Source of the DNA: an uncultured Bacilli bacterium
Lineage (GTDB): Bacteria; Bacillota_I; Bacilli_A; RFN20; CAG-826
Assembly: GCA_934162685.1 (NCBI GenBank)
Contig: CAKPJO010000018.1
Span: 1 to 14,433, forward strand
DNA: 14,433 nt
Reading direction: 5' to 3'
In this document: positions 1 to 7,309 of the stretch, one piece after another
Layout of the letters: each line of letters begins with the position of its first letter
How positions within the stretch are numbered: position 1 is the first letter of the stretch
Translations under genes and position numbers: made by a program
Notes under the pieces: model-generated
Told to the model about the DNA's origin: nothing
What the model saw: only the letters and a program-made list of their open reading frames with translations
Databases searched by the model: none

Positions 1-910
1 GTTTAATAATGATGATATTGGTGACTGGGTAATTATGAAAAGTAATGGCATTCCAACATATAATTTTGCGGTTGTAATTGATGACCATATGATGGAAATC
101 ACCCATGTTTTAAGAGGGGAAGAACATTTATCTAATACGCCAAAACAAATTCAAGTTTATAAATATTTTGGTTGGGAAGTACCAACATTTGGACATATGA
201 CTATTATTATTAATGAAAATGGTAAAAAGTTATCTAAACGTGATCACAACATTTTACAATTTATGTCCCAATATCGTGAATTAGGATATTTACCAGAAGC
301 TATATTTAATTTCATTCTTCTATTAGGTTGGACACCAAATAGTGAAAAAGAATTCTTTACTTTAGAAGAAGCTAAAAAAGAATTTGATCCAAGTCGTATG
401 TCATCATCGCCATCAATGTTTGATCAACATAAATTGAATTGGATGAATGGACAATACATTAAAAAATTAAGTGATGAAGAATATTTAAAATTCATTAAAC
501 CATATTTAGCTAAAGCAGTTAATATTGAAAACTTTGATGATGAAAAATTATTATTCTTAGCCAATATGTTTAAAGAACAAATTCAATATGGTGAAGAAAT
601 TGTAAATTTAATCAAGCCAATGTATGAATATAAATTAGAGGAAAGCGAAGAAGCTTTAGCAATGCTTAATTTAGAATCTACTCCACTTGTTTTAAAAACT
701 TTTGCTAATAAATTAGAACAAGCAGATAACTTAGAGCCAGAGACATTAAAAGTAATGTTTAAAGAAATAGCTAACGAAACAGGTGTTAAAGGTAAATCCT
801 TATATATGCCTTTAAGATTAAAAATTACTGGCCAAATGCATGGAGCAGAATTAGTAAATATTATTAAATTGTTAGGAAAAGAAGAAATACTAAATAGAGT
901 AAATAACTAA
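1..910 (+). CDS. gltX: Glutamyl-tRNA synthetase, C-terminal part (5' end outside window)
   Basis: Charges tRNA-Glu (and in many Bacilli also tRNA-Gln) with glutamate in the cytoplasm. The reading frame is open from base 2, so the first in-frame ATG at 35 is internal: the codons before it read DDIGDWVI, the usual GluRS sequence before the DGIPTYNFAVVIDDH region. The visible 303 residues hold the second half of the class I Rossmann catalytic domain, with the TYNFAVVIDDHMMEITHVLRG segment and the ATP-binding KMSKS-type loop present as KLSKR (bases 227-241). A helical anticodon-binding domain follows (LGWTPNSEKEFF, then FDPSRMSSSPSMFDQHKLNW). The end KSLYMPLRLKITGQMHG...LLGKEEILNRV is typical of bacterial GluRS, so the C-terminus looks complete. 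It ends in TAA, and the last 4 bases overlap the stop of the convergent penicillin-binding protein gene. Recognition is confident; only the missing 5' end is unknown. Confidence 0.96.
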   Translation, partial: FNNDDIGDWVIMKSNGIPTYNFAVVIDDHMMEITHVLRGEEHLSNTPKQIQVYKYFGWEVPTFGHMTIIINENGKKLSKRDHNILQFMSQYRELGYLPEAIFNFILLLGWTPNSEKEFFTLEEAKKEFDPSRMSSSPSMFDQHKLNWMNGQYIKKLSDEEYLKFIKPYLAKAVNIENFDDEKLLFLANMFKEQIQYGEEIVNLIKPMYEYKLEESEEALAMLNLESTPLVLKTFANKLEQADNLEPETLKVMFKEIANETGVKGKSLYMPLRLKITGQMHGAELVNIIKLLGKEEILNRVNN

Positions 911-2811
911 TACAAAGAATAATATGTATTAGAAAATTGTTTCTTGGATTCATTATAAATTTTAAAAGAATGCATATTTGTATTGGCTTTATAAAAATCA
1001 TTAGAATCATTTTTCGTTAAATAATCGGCAATACTTACGAATAATTGTTTTGCAAGTTTGCCGTTTTTTAATTCTTTATTATCATCATTTCCGACATAAA
1101 CGCAAATGGTGTAATTAGGATTGAATCCTACTACCCAAGAATCGGATTGAGTAGAACCGGTTTTGGCAGCGAATATATGACTTGTTTGGTAATTTAGTAA
1201 AGAAGGAGAAACATAAGTATCTAAATTTTTATCAAAAGGGGATGTAAGCATATAATTTAAAATAATAACAAGTGTTTCATCTAAAGTATAAGAATAAGTA
1301 TTAGAAGTATTTAAAACTAATTGATCATTTTGAAGTGAAACTGATTTAAATAAACGTGGCTTATAATAATGTCCTAAACTAGCAAAAGAATTGAAAATTG
1401 CCGTTAATTGGAGAGGAGTCATTTCATTAGTGCCTAAACCAATCGTGGCATTTGCTGTAGCATTTTTTACGCCTAATTTAATTAATAAATCTTTTAAATT
1501 TTCGCTTCCAACAAGTAAAAGAGTTTTGGTGGCATAGATATTATCAGAGACTGCAAGAGCTTCAAGCATAGTAATTGGTTTATTAGCGTATTTTTCTCCA
1601 GCGTTTGAAGGAGAATATTCTTGTTCGTTTTCTAAATGAAATGTAGTTTTTTTACTAATAAGTTTTGTTTTTATATCAAAACCATTTTTAAGAGCTAAAT
1701 AATATAGTAGAGGCTTAATCGTTGAGCCTGTTTGTCTAAGTGATTTAGTAGCACGATTAAATTGAGAGTTATCATAATTTACTCCGCCAACAAGAGAAAT
1801 GACATCACCACTATTAGGCTTCATTACTACAACAGCGATTTGTGAACTATCTTCATCAATATTATACGATTTTATAATGTTATTAATTTTTTGTGTGACT
1901 TCTAAATCAATAGTGGAGTTTATTTTTAATCCAACTCTTTTGTAATTATTTTTTAGGATATGTCCTTCATTTAATTCATCCATAATAGCGTCATAAAAAT
2001 ATAATACATTTCGATTTATTGTATTGCTTTTTTTAAATTTAAAGTTCAGGTTTTCGTTAAGTGCTTTTTGATATTCTTCCTCAGTTATTTTATTTTGCAC
2101 TTTCATGTTGTTTAAAACTTGTTTTTGCTTAATATAGCTTTTTGTTATGTCAATATCAGGTGAGTAATGCGAAGGGGAAGATATTATTCCAGCAAGCATT
2201 GAAGCTTCGCCTAGAGTAAGATTTTTAGCATTTTTATTGAAAAAATAATTGCTTGCTTCATCAATCCCATAAATGTTGTGTCCGAAATAAACACAGTTAA
2301 GATAAGCTTCTAATATTTGATCTTTTTTATATGTTAGTTCGATTTTTCTTGCTAGTGCGGCTTCTTTTATTTTTCTTATAAAACTCTTATTATTATTTAA
2401 ATAAATTGTTCTTGCTAATTGTTGAGTAATTGTGGAACCGCCCGCTACGATTTTTTGCGCTTTTATATTACTTAATAAACTAGCGATAATGCGACGATAA
2501 TCTAAACCATTATGTGAGTAAAATCTTTGATCTTCTGAAGCAATAATAGCAGCTTTAAAATATGGTGAGATATCCTCTAAATTTACATATTTTGCGATAG
2601 CGTTATAATGATATGTAAAGGCATATTCATCATTTCGATCATAAACTATATACTCTTCATTATGCCCAAGTACAATAGATGGGCTTAAATAGATAATAGT
2701 ATTAATAAGTAAAGCCATTATGACGGGAATGGTAAGTATGATTGTTATTACTTTATGTTTCTTTTTAGTTTTCATATTACTAGTTTGTGAAATCTTACAC
2801 AAATTAAACAT
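907..2811 (-). CDS. Class A penicillin-binding protein (glycosyltransferase/transpeptidase)
   Basis: Bifunctional murein synthase, membrane-anchored with its enzymatic domains outside: it polymerises lipid II and cross-links peptides. Residues count from the 634-residue start. A basic stretch (KTKKKHK, 14-20) and one membrane helix (about 21-43) precede a GT51 domain with the catalytic Glu93 in SEDQRFYSHNG, GGSTITQQ at 124-131 and KDQILEAYLNCVYFG near 163-177. The transpeptidase domain has SxxK as S363-T-I-K366, SxN as S422-D-N424 and KTG at 550-552. Length and domain order fit PBP1A/PonA-like proteins without extra C-terminal domains. The start is uncertain: ATG at 2811 and ATG at 2775 (giving MKTKKKHK) both lack a clear Shine-Dalgarno. 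All catalytic residues are present, so the organism very probably makes peptidoglycan. It is divergent from the DUF1934 gene and convergent with gltX. Confidence 0.95.
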   Translation of the reverse strand: MFNLCKISQTSNMKTKKKHKVITIILTIPVIMALLINTIIYLSPSIVLGHNEEYIVYDRNDEYAFTYHYNAIAKYVNLEDISPYFKAAIIASEDQRFYSHNGLDYRRIIASLLSNIKAQKIVAGGSTITQQLARTIYLNNNKSFIRKIKEAALARKIELTYKKDQILEAYLNCVYFGHNIYGIDEASNYFFNKNAKNLTLGEASMLAGIISSPSHYSPDIDITKSYIKQKQVLNNMKVQNKITEEEYQKALNENLNFKFKKSNTINRNVLYFYDAIMDELNEGHILKNNYKRVGLKINSTIDLEVTQKINNIIKSYNIDEDSSQIAVVVMKPNSGDVISLVGGVNYDNSQFNRATKSLRQTGSTIKPLLYYLALKNGFDIKTKLISKKTTFHLENEQEYSPSNAGEKYANKPITMLEALAVSDNIYATKTLLLVGSENLKDLLIKLGVKNATANATIGLGTNEMTPLQLTAIFNSFASLGHYYKPRLFKSVSLQNDQLVLNTSNTYSYTLDETLVIILNYMLTSPFDKNLDTYVSPSLLNYQTSHIFAAKTGSTQSDSWVVGFNPNYTICVYVGNDDNKELKNGKLAKQLFVSIADYLTKNDSNDFYKANTNMHSFKIYNESKKQFSNTYYSLY

Positions 2812-2837
2812 TACTTTTAAATAAAAAGAAAATTTCG

Positions 2838-2844
2838 TATAATA
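2838..2844. promoter_or_regulatory. Possible symmetric -10 element between divergent genes
   Basis: TATAATA reads as TATAAT on the plus strand (2838-2843) and TATTAT on the minus strand (2844-2839). It lies in the only gap, 47 bases, between the penicillin-binding protein gene and the DUF1934 gene. Neither direction has a convincing -35 at 16-18 bases; a TTGACT on the minus strand (2872-2867) is 22 bases away, too far. Transcription to the right would begin near 2850, giving a leader of about 9 bases. Motif seen directly; function inferred. Confidence 0.4.
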
Positions 2845-2858
2845 AAACTGGTGAGAAT

Positions 2859-3242
2859 ATGGATAGAGTCAAAGTGAAAATTGAACAACATCAAATTATT
2901 GATGATAATGATGATAAAATGTTTTTTGATGGTGAAGCAATATTTAATAATGACTATGTACAAGTGTGGCTGATGCACGAAAAGTCATTAATTAATTATT
3001 TGCTTGTTAAAAAGATTACTAATCAAACATATAATTTGATTTTTCATCAAACTAAAACGCAAGCACTTTTACGTGTTGGTAAAAAAGAAATTTTTAATTA
3101 TCCAACTAGTGAAGGCATGTTGAATTTAGAGACAATTCTAATTGAAGGTCTATTACATGATAATCAATTATATTTGGAATATGAATTATTAAGTAATTCT
3201 AAACACTTATCAATTAATATTTTATTGATTACACTAGCGTAA
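2859..3242 (+). CDS. DUF1934 (YwiB-like) small beta-barrel protein
   Basis: 127 residues, biochemical function unknown. The sequence fits the DUF1934/YwiB family, predicted calycin-like beta-barrels found across Bacilli. The C-terminal half carries the family pattern: an Arg-x-Gly (LLRVGKKE, 71-78), an aromatic-x-Thr-x-x-Gly-x-Leu segment (FNYPTSEGMLNLET, 79-92), then a LYLEYELLSN strand and a final hydrophobic strand (INILLITL). It is slightly shorter than Bacillus YwiB (about 140). The start ATG has GGTGAG at 2850-2855, only 3-4 bases away, an unusually short spacing. Its position just upstream of the delta subunit gene matches Bacillus, where ywiB lies near argS and rpoE; this supports the assignment. 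No signal peptide or membrane segment is visible. Confidence 0.7.
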   Translation: MDRVKVKIEQHQIIDDNDDKMFFDGEAIFNNDYVQVWLMHEKSLINYLLVKKITNQTYNLIFHQTKTQALLRVGKKEIFNYPTSEGMLNLETILIEGLLHDNQLYLEYELLSNSKHLSINILLITLA

Positions 3243-3300
3243 TTAGACTATACATAATAGCGATTTTTGATTAAAAATGATGATAATTAACCATTTTATA

Positions 3301-3329
3301 TTGAAATTTTTATAAAAATAGTTCATTAT
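3301..3329 (+). promoter_or_regulatory. Candidate promoter for rpoE-fba
   Basis: TTGAAA (3301-3306), a 17-base spacer and CATTAT (3324-3329). The -35 matches consensus at 5 of 6 and the -10 at 4 of 6. A start near 3336 would give a leader of about 60 bases containing the 3344-3364 inverted repeat. There is no GC-rich terminator after the DUF1934 gene, only AT stem-loops (for example 3263-3278), so readthrough is possible. Confidence 0.4.
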
Positions 3330-3343
3330 TATTTAGGTTACTC

Positions 3344-3364
3344 CTTAATAGTATAACTATTAAG
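3344..3364. repeat. Perfect 9-bp inverted repeat in the rpoE leader
   Basis: CTTAATAGT, 3-base spacer ATA, ACTATTAAG. It lies downstream of the candidate promoter and about 10 bases before the TTAGGAGG ribosome binding site. It lacks a T-run, so it is not a terminator. It could be an operator half-site pair, or an RNA hairpin near the start of translation. Which of these it is cannot be told from sequence alone. Confidence 0.4.
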
Positions 3365-3395
3365 CGCAAAGTATGACTGAGTTAGGAGGAAAAAT

Positions 3396-3815
3396 ATGTC
3401 AAATAAATCAATGGTAGACATTGCATATGATTATGCAAAACAATTCAAAGATCCTGTTCCTTTTAAAGATTTATGGGCAGAAGTAGTTAAAGAATTAGAA
3501 CTAAGTGAAGAAGAAGCAAAAGCAAAAATAGGTATCTTCTATACTAATCTTTCTTTAGATTGTCGTTTCCATAGCGCTAGTGACAATACTTGGATGTTAC
3601 GTTCTAGAATGTCATTTGATGATGCAACTGCAGACTTATTCTTTGTTAAGGATGATGTAAAAGATTCTGAAGACGAAGATGAAGACGAAGATTATGATGA
3701 TGACGAAAATGAAGATGAAGACGATGCTGGCGAAGATGAAGACGAAGATGAAGAACATGACGAAGATGAAGATGATTCAATAGATAGCGATATCTATGAT
3801 AACGAAGACGAATAA
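3396..3815 (+). CDS. rpoE: DNA-directed RNA polymerase delta subunit
   Basis: Accessory RNA polymerase subunit restricted to Firmicutes and some Mollicutes. In Bacillus it lowers non-specific nucleic acid binding, speeds recycling and makes promoters more sensitive to initiating nucleotide. Residues 1-75 are the folded HARE-HTH domain (MVDIAYDYAKQ, PVPFKDLWAEVVKELELSEE, FYTNLSLDCRFHSA, NTWMLRSRMSFDD). Residues 90-139 are an almost pure Asp/Glu tail, the hallmark of delta that mimics nucleic acid. Length (139) is slightly shorter than Bacillus delta (about 170), mostly in the tail. The start has an excellent TTAGGAGG site (3383-3390). It sits 27 bases before the aldolase start, so the two are probably co-transcribed. 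The tail is encoded by slippage-prone GAAGAT/GAAGAC repeats. Confidence 0.95.
   Translation: MSNKSMVDIAYDYAKQFKDPVPFKDLWAEVVKELELSEEEAKAKIGIFYTNLSLDCRFHSASDNTWMLRSRMSFDDATADLFFVKDDVKDSEDEDEDEDYDDDENEDEDDAGEDEDEDEEHDEDEDDSIDSDIYDNEDE
3669..3812 (+). repeat. GAAGAY-type low-complexity tract coding for the delta acidic tail
   Basis: Imperfect tandem 6-base units (GAAGAT/GAAGAC) encode Glu-Asp repeats from residue 92 of the delta subunit to its end. The tract is part of the gene. Such tracts commonly vary in length between strains; here the frame is intact. Confidence 0.75.
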
Positions 3816-3842
3816 ACATTAAGTTAAAGGAGATTGAAAATT

Positions 3843-4700
3843 ATGTGTTTAGTAAGTATGAAAGAAATGCTCATCAAAGCAAGAGAAGGACATTACGCAG
3901 TTGGTCAATTTAACATCAACAATCTTGAATGGACAGAAGCTATTCTTGATGAAGCACAAGCATTAAATGCTCCAGTTATTCTTGGAGTATCTGAAGGTGC
4001 CGCTAAATATATGGGCGGTTGGTTAGTCGTTTCTGCAATGGTTAAGGCTTATATTAAGTCTAAAAATATTACTGTACCAGTTGCTTTACACGTTGACCAT
4101 GGTAGTTCATTTGAAGTTGTGAAGGCTGCAATTGATGCAGGTTTCTCATCAGTTATGATTGATGCTTCACATTTCCCATTTGAAGAAAATATTGAAATTA
4201 CTAAGAAAGTTGTTGAATACGCTCATGCAAGAGGCGTTTCTGTTGAAGCTGAATTAGGCCGTGTTGGTGGACAAGAAGACCACGTTGTTGCTGAAACAAT
4301 GTATGCTGATCCAGAAGAATGCCGTATTTTAGTTGAAAAAACTGGTATTGATTGCTTAGCACCTGCTCTTGGTTCAGTACATGGACCATATCATGGTGAA
4401 CCAAAATTAGGATTTGATGAAATGGCTTATATCAATGACTTATTAAAGATGCCTTTAGTACTTCATGGTGGATCAGGAATTCCTGATGAACAATTAAGAA
4501 AAGCAATTGATCGTGGAACAGCAAAAATTAATGTTAACACTGAATCTCAACAAGCTTGGACAGCAATTGTTCGTGAAGTATTAGAAAAAGATAAAAATGT
4601 TTACGATCCACGTAAAATCATTGGTCCTGGTAAAGAAGGAATCAAAAACGTTGTTCGTGCTAAATGTGAAGTTTTCGGTTGTATCAACAAAGCAAACTAA
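3843..4700 (+). CDS. fba: Class II fructose-1,6-bisphosphate aldolase
   Basis: Zn-dependent glycolytic aldolase cleaving fructose 1,6-bisphosphate to dihydroxyacetone phosphate and glyceraldehyde 3-phosphate. The 285 residues match the Bacillus FbaA length and begin MCLVSMKEML, like MPLVSMxxML. Visible active-site parts: HVDHG at 83-87 (Asp85 catalytic, His86 zinc ligand), EAELGRVGGQED at 135-146, GSVHGPY at 177-183 (His180 zinc ligand), LHGGSG at 207-212 (His208 zinc ligand), and KINVNTESQ (phosphate-binding Asn-Val-Asn-Thr). A longer frame from TTG 3834 is unlikely because the AAAGGAGA site (3826-3833) would touch it; ATG 3843 is correctly spaced (9 bases). It follows the delta gene directly and is closed by a strong terminator. 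In Bacillus, pyrG and spo0F lie between these two genes; both are absent here. Confidence 0.97.
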   Translation: MCLVSMKEMLIKAREGHYAVGQFNINNLEWTEAILDEAQALNAPVILGVSEGAAKYMGGWLVVSAMVKAYIKSKNITVPVALHVDHGSSFEVVKAAIDAGFSSVMIDASHFPFEENIEITKKVVEYAHARGVSVEAELGRVGGQEDHVVAETMYADPEECRILVEKTGIDCLAPALGSVHGPYHGEPKLGFDEMAYINDLLKMPLVLHGGSGIPDEQLRKAIDRGTAKINVNTESQQAWTAIVREVLEKDKNVYDPRKIIGPGKEGIKNVVRAKCEVFGCINKAN

Positions 4701-4712
4701 CAATTATTTAAC

Positions 4713-4740
4713 AAATGCCCATATGGGCATTTTTGTTTCT
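4713..4740 (+). terminator. Intrinsic terminator after fba
   Basis: AAATGCCC, loop ATAT, GGGCATTT, followed by TTTTGTTT. An 8-bp perfect stem with three G-C pairs plus one further G-C, directly followed by the T-tract. It ends the rpoE-fba unit. Confidence 0.9.
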
Positions 4741-4761
4741 TTATAGAAAGTAGGGTATATA

Positions 4762-5712
4762 TTGGAAAAAAGAATATTTGAAAAAATTAAAGATAATGAT
4801 ATCATCACAATTTTTGGTCATGTAAAACCAGATGGTGATTGCTATGGATCGCAAATTGGATTAAAAGATGCTATATTAGCTACTTTTCCTAATAAACAAG
4901 TGTATGTTCTTGGTACAGGACTTCCAAAGTTTTTTAAAAGAATTAGTCCGATGGATGAAGTTGGTGATGAACTAATTAAAAAATCTTTAGCAATTGTATT
5001 AGATGTTGCAAACAAAGAACGTGTTGAAGATCAAAGATTTTTGATGGCAAAAGATATTATTAAAATTGATCACCATATTTATGTTCATACTTATGGAAGC
5101 ATTGAATTAATAGATAACTACGCTATTGCGACAGCACAACTTATTGCTCGAATTATTGAACGTAATGAAATGAAACTGACTCATGTAGGAGCGGAAGCGT
5201 TGATGTTAGGCATTATTACTGATTCTGGGCGCTTTCAATATGGTGCTACTAACGCTGAAACATTCCATTATGCTGAAATGCTAATGAATAATGGCGCTAG
5301 TTTGCATGGCATTTATGACATACTCTATGAAATGGATTTAAATGATATTCGTTTTAAAGGATATGTTTTAAGCCATTTTGTTACTAAAGAGTTTGTTAGT
5401 TATTATAAGATGACGTTTGAGGAGATTAATCAACTAAATGTTGATACTGATTACGCTGCGAGTTTTGTAAATCTTATTGCGGATATTAAAGGCTATCCAA
5501 TATGGTGTTCTTTTGCTCAATACGAAGACGGAAACATTCGGGTGGAATTACGTAGTAAAAGTATTGACTATGATGTTCAACAAATTGCTAAAAAATATGG
5601 TGGCGGCGGTCACATTCAAGCTGCTGGTGCCCAAGTGAATTCGTTTGAAATAGTTGATAAAATTATTGATGATTTGATTTTACTAGCCAAAGGAGAATTT
5701 AAAAATGTTTAA
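4762..5712 (+). CDS. nrnA: DHH/DHHA1 phosphoesterase NrnA (nano-RNase / pAp phosphatase)
   Basis: Cytoplasmic Mn-dependent enzyme that degrades 2-5 nt RNA to mononucleotides; in Bacillus it also removes the 3'-phosphate of pAp. The 316 residues match the family (about 313). The DHH domain shows HVKPDGDCYGSQ at 20-31 (His20, Asp24, Asp26), VLDVAN with Asp81, IDHHI with Asp103-His104-His105, and ITDSGRFQ with Asp154. The C-terminal DHHA1 domain carries GGGGHIQAAG at 280-289. All expected metal ligands are present. The start is TTG at 4762: AGTAGGG lies 7 bases upstream (4748-4754) and no ATG occurs nearby before motif I. Its end overlaps the next gene by 8 bases, implying translational coupling. 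No convincing promoter is seen in the 20 bases after the fba terminator. Confidence 0.93.
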   Translation: MEKRIFEKIKDNDIITIFGHVKPDGDCYGSQIGLKDAILATFPNKQVYVLGTGLPKFFKRISPMDEVGDELIKKSLAIVLDVANKERVEDQRFLMAKDIIKIDHHIYVHTYGSIELIDNYAIATAQLIARIIERNEMKLTHVGAEALMLGIITDSGRFQYGATNAETFHYAEMLMNNGASLHGIYDILYEMDLNDIRFKGYVLSHFVTKEFVSYYKMTFEEINQLNVDTDYAASFVNLIADIKGYPIWCSFAQYEDGNIRVELRSKSIDYDVQQIAKKYGGGGHIQAAGAQVNSFEIVDKIIDDLILLAKGEFKNV

Positions 5713-6481
5713 AAAAGAATTAGAGGCTGCGATAGAAGCAGGCTTAAAAGCCAAAGAAAAAATATTAGAAATTTATCATACTAAGTTTGATGTGGAAATT
5801 AAATCCGATCACTCGCCCGTTACTTTAGCAGATAAAATGGCAGATCAAATGATAAGAGAAATATTGAGTACAAGATTTCCAACATATGCTTTTTTAACTG
5901 AAGAGTCGGAAGATAATTTAGAAAGAAGAAAAAATGATTATGTTTGGATTGTTGATCCAGTCGATGGAACAAAGGATTTCGTAGCTAAAGATGATGAATT
6001 TACTACTAATATTGCTTTAGCTTATAAAGGCGAAGTAGTGGTTGGCGTTGTTTTAGCTCCAGCTTTAAATGAATATTATTACGCTACTAAAAACGAGGGG
6101 GCTTTTAAATTTTCTAATGGCAAAGTGACACCAATTCATGTTAATGATAAATTAAATAATTTAACAGTACTTACTTCAGTATTCCATCAAACAGAAAATG
6201 AAAAAGCGGTAATTGTTAAATACCATGACAAAATAAAAAATGTTATGAAAGTTGGCTCATCTTTAAAAGCATGTCGTATTGCTGAAGGTTTAGCGGAAAT
6301 TACTTATCGTTTAAGTGATGGAACCAAAGAATGGGATACAGCAGCAATGCAATTAATTGTAGAAGAAGCTGGCGGAGTAATGGTAAAACCAAATGGCGCT
6401 AGAATTACTTATAATCGTGAAGATGTTTATAATCGTGAAGGTTATATTATTGCTAATAGAAAAGAAAATATTTTATTATAA
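5705..6481 (+). CDS. cysQ: CysQ-type 3'(2'),5'-bisphosphate nucleotidase (inositol monophosphatase superfamily)
   Basis: Probably a Mg-dependent phosphatase that hydrolyses pAp to AMP; related members act on inositol phosphates. The 258 residues carry the three superfamily metal sites: FLTEES with Glu66-Glu67, WIVDPVDGTKDF with Asp84/Asp87, and EWDTAAMQLIVEEAGG with Asp211. The CysQ subtype is favoured by KSDHSPVTLADKMAD (33-47) and by the DDEFTTNIAL segment after motif 2. The ATG overlaps the end of nrnA, with AAAGGAGA at 5689-5696 inside that gene. The coupling to NrnA, itself able to use pAp in other Bacilli, supports pAp as shared substrate, but an inositol-phosphate or other sugar-phosphate role cannot be excluded. 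The unit ends at the terminator at 6504-6542. Confidence 0.85.
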   Translation: MFKKELEAAIEAGLKAKEKILEIYHTKFDVEIKSDHSPVTLADKMADQMIREILSTRFPTYAFLTEESEDNLERRKNDYVWIVDPVDGTKDFVAKDDEFTTNIALAYKGEVVVGVVLAPALNEYYYATKNEGAFKFSNGKVTPIHVNDKLNNLTVLTSVFHQTENEKAVIVKYHDKIKNVMKVGSSLKACRIAEGLAEITYRLSDGTKEWDTAAMQLIVEEAGGVMVKPNGARITYNREDVYNREGYIIANRKENILL

Positions 6482-6503
6482 TTATTTAATATTTTAATAA
6501 TAC

Positions 6504-6542
6504 ATACCATTTTTGAACTATAATTCAGAAATGGTATTTTTT
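6504..6542 (+). terminator. Intrinsic terminator after the nrnA-cysQ unit
   Basis: ATACCATTT (6504-6512) pairs with AAATGGTAT (6529-6537); inside the loop GAA and TTC can extend the stem. A run of Ts follows (6537-6542). Confidence 0.8.
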
Positions 6543-6595
6543 ATATAAGTATATAAAAAGCATATTATTCATAAATATTATAAGGGGATATTTTT

Positions 6596-7309
6596 ATGCG
6601 CATTTCAAACTTTGGAAAATCATTTATAATTTGCATATTTTTATTACTTTCCACCATTTATGCATTATTTATCACAAGCAATAATATTAAACCATATATT
6701 ATGGATTATGCTTTAGAGCAATCTAAAAAAGTCATGACCTGTATTTCTAGTGATGTTATAGGAGAACTTTGTGAAGAATTTAATATCGCCGAACAAGAAA
6801 TTGTTAGTTATGAAGAACAAAATAATAATATTTCTACCATGCATATTGATACAAAATATTTAAATAATTTTTTAAAAGTCGCGACTCAAAAAACTTTATT
6901 AAAAATTAAAGATGTAGAAAAGGGAATGTATGATAATGAATATTTCATAGATTCGAAACTAAGAAAGAGTGGAAACGGAATAATTTATGATGTACCAGCT
7001 GGTTTAGTAACAAATAACATTATATTAGCTAATATTGGAGGAACGATTCCTATTAAGTTTTCTTGTCTTGGTAGTGTTGAAGGTAATATAGTGGCAAAAA
7101 CCAGTTCATTTGGTATTAATAATGCGCTAATTAATATATCTTTAAATTTATCTATCGATAATAGAGTGGTTGTTCCTCTTGCAAGTGAATTACAAAATAT
7201 TGAACTAGAAATACCAATATTCATGCATGTTATTAATGGGAAAGTTCCTAGTTACTATTTAGGAGACCGAACAGTTTGTAAAGATATATATAGCGAGGTG
7301 AAATTATAG
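6596..7309 (+). CDS. yunB: YunB-like sporulation protein, membrane-anchored
   Basis: 237 residues with one N-terminal membrane helix (about 9-28) and the rest presumably outside, or in the forespore-facing space of a sporulating cell. Bacillus YunB is a mother-cell-expressed protein whose loss impairs spore formation; its molecular activity is unknown. The family signature is clear: VPAGLVTNNIILANIGG (133-149), TIPIKFSCLGSVEGN (150-164), FGINNALINISLNLSID (172-188), VVVPLASELQNIELEIPI, and near the end VINGKVPSYYL, equivalent to an IxGxVPxxY motif. ATG 6596 has AAGGGGA at 6582-6588. Its stop TAG shares a base with the GTG start of the next gene, so the two are one translational unit. A housekeeping promoter is not obvious upstream, and no sporulation sigma site could be supported. 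Confidence 0.85.
   Translation: MRISNFGKSFIICIFLLLSTIYALFITSNNIKPYIMDYALEQSKKVMTCISSDVIGELCEEFNIAEQEIVSYEEQNNNISTMHIDTKYLNNFLKVATQKTLLKIKDVEKGMYDNEYFIDSKLRKSGNGIIYDVPAGLVTNNIILANIGGTIPIKFSCLGSVEGNIVAKTSSFGINNALINISLNLSIDNRVVVPLASELQNIELEIPIFMHVINGKVPSYYLGDRTVCKDIYSEVKL

Noticed and set aside
3306..3319. Palindrome ATTTTTATAAAAAT as a terminator after the DUF1934 gene
   Set aside because: The stem is all A-T with no loop and no distinct T-tract; it is expected by chance in DNA this AT-rich and falls inside the candidate rpoE promoter.
3834..3842. TTG start adding three residues to the aldolase
   Set aside because: The Shine-Dalgarno AAAGGAGA abuts it with no spacing; ATG 3843 is correctly spaced and matches the family length.
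4201..4404. 67-codon minus-strand ORF rich in Gln and His
   Set aside because: It is antisense inside the aldolase gene. Its Gln/His-rich composition reflects the complement of the conserved coding sequence.
6548..6568. Sporulation sigma-E promoter for the YunB-like gene
   Set aside because: CATATTAT resembles a sigma-E -10, but the only ATA-type -35 candidate is at the wrong spacing, so it cannot be supported.
6985..7224. 79-codon minus-strand ORF
   Set aside because: Antisense to the conserved core of the YunB-like gene, with no ribosome binding site.
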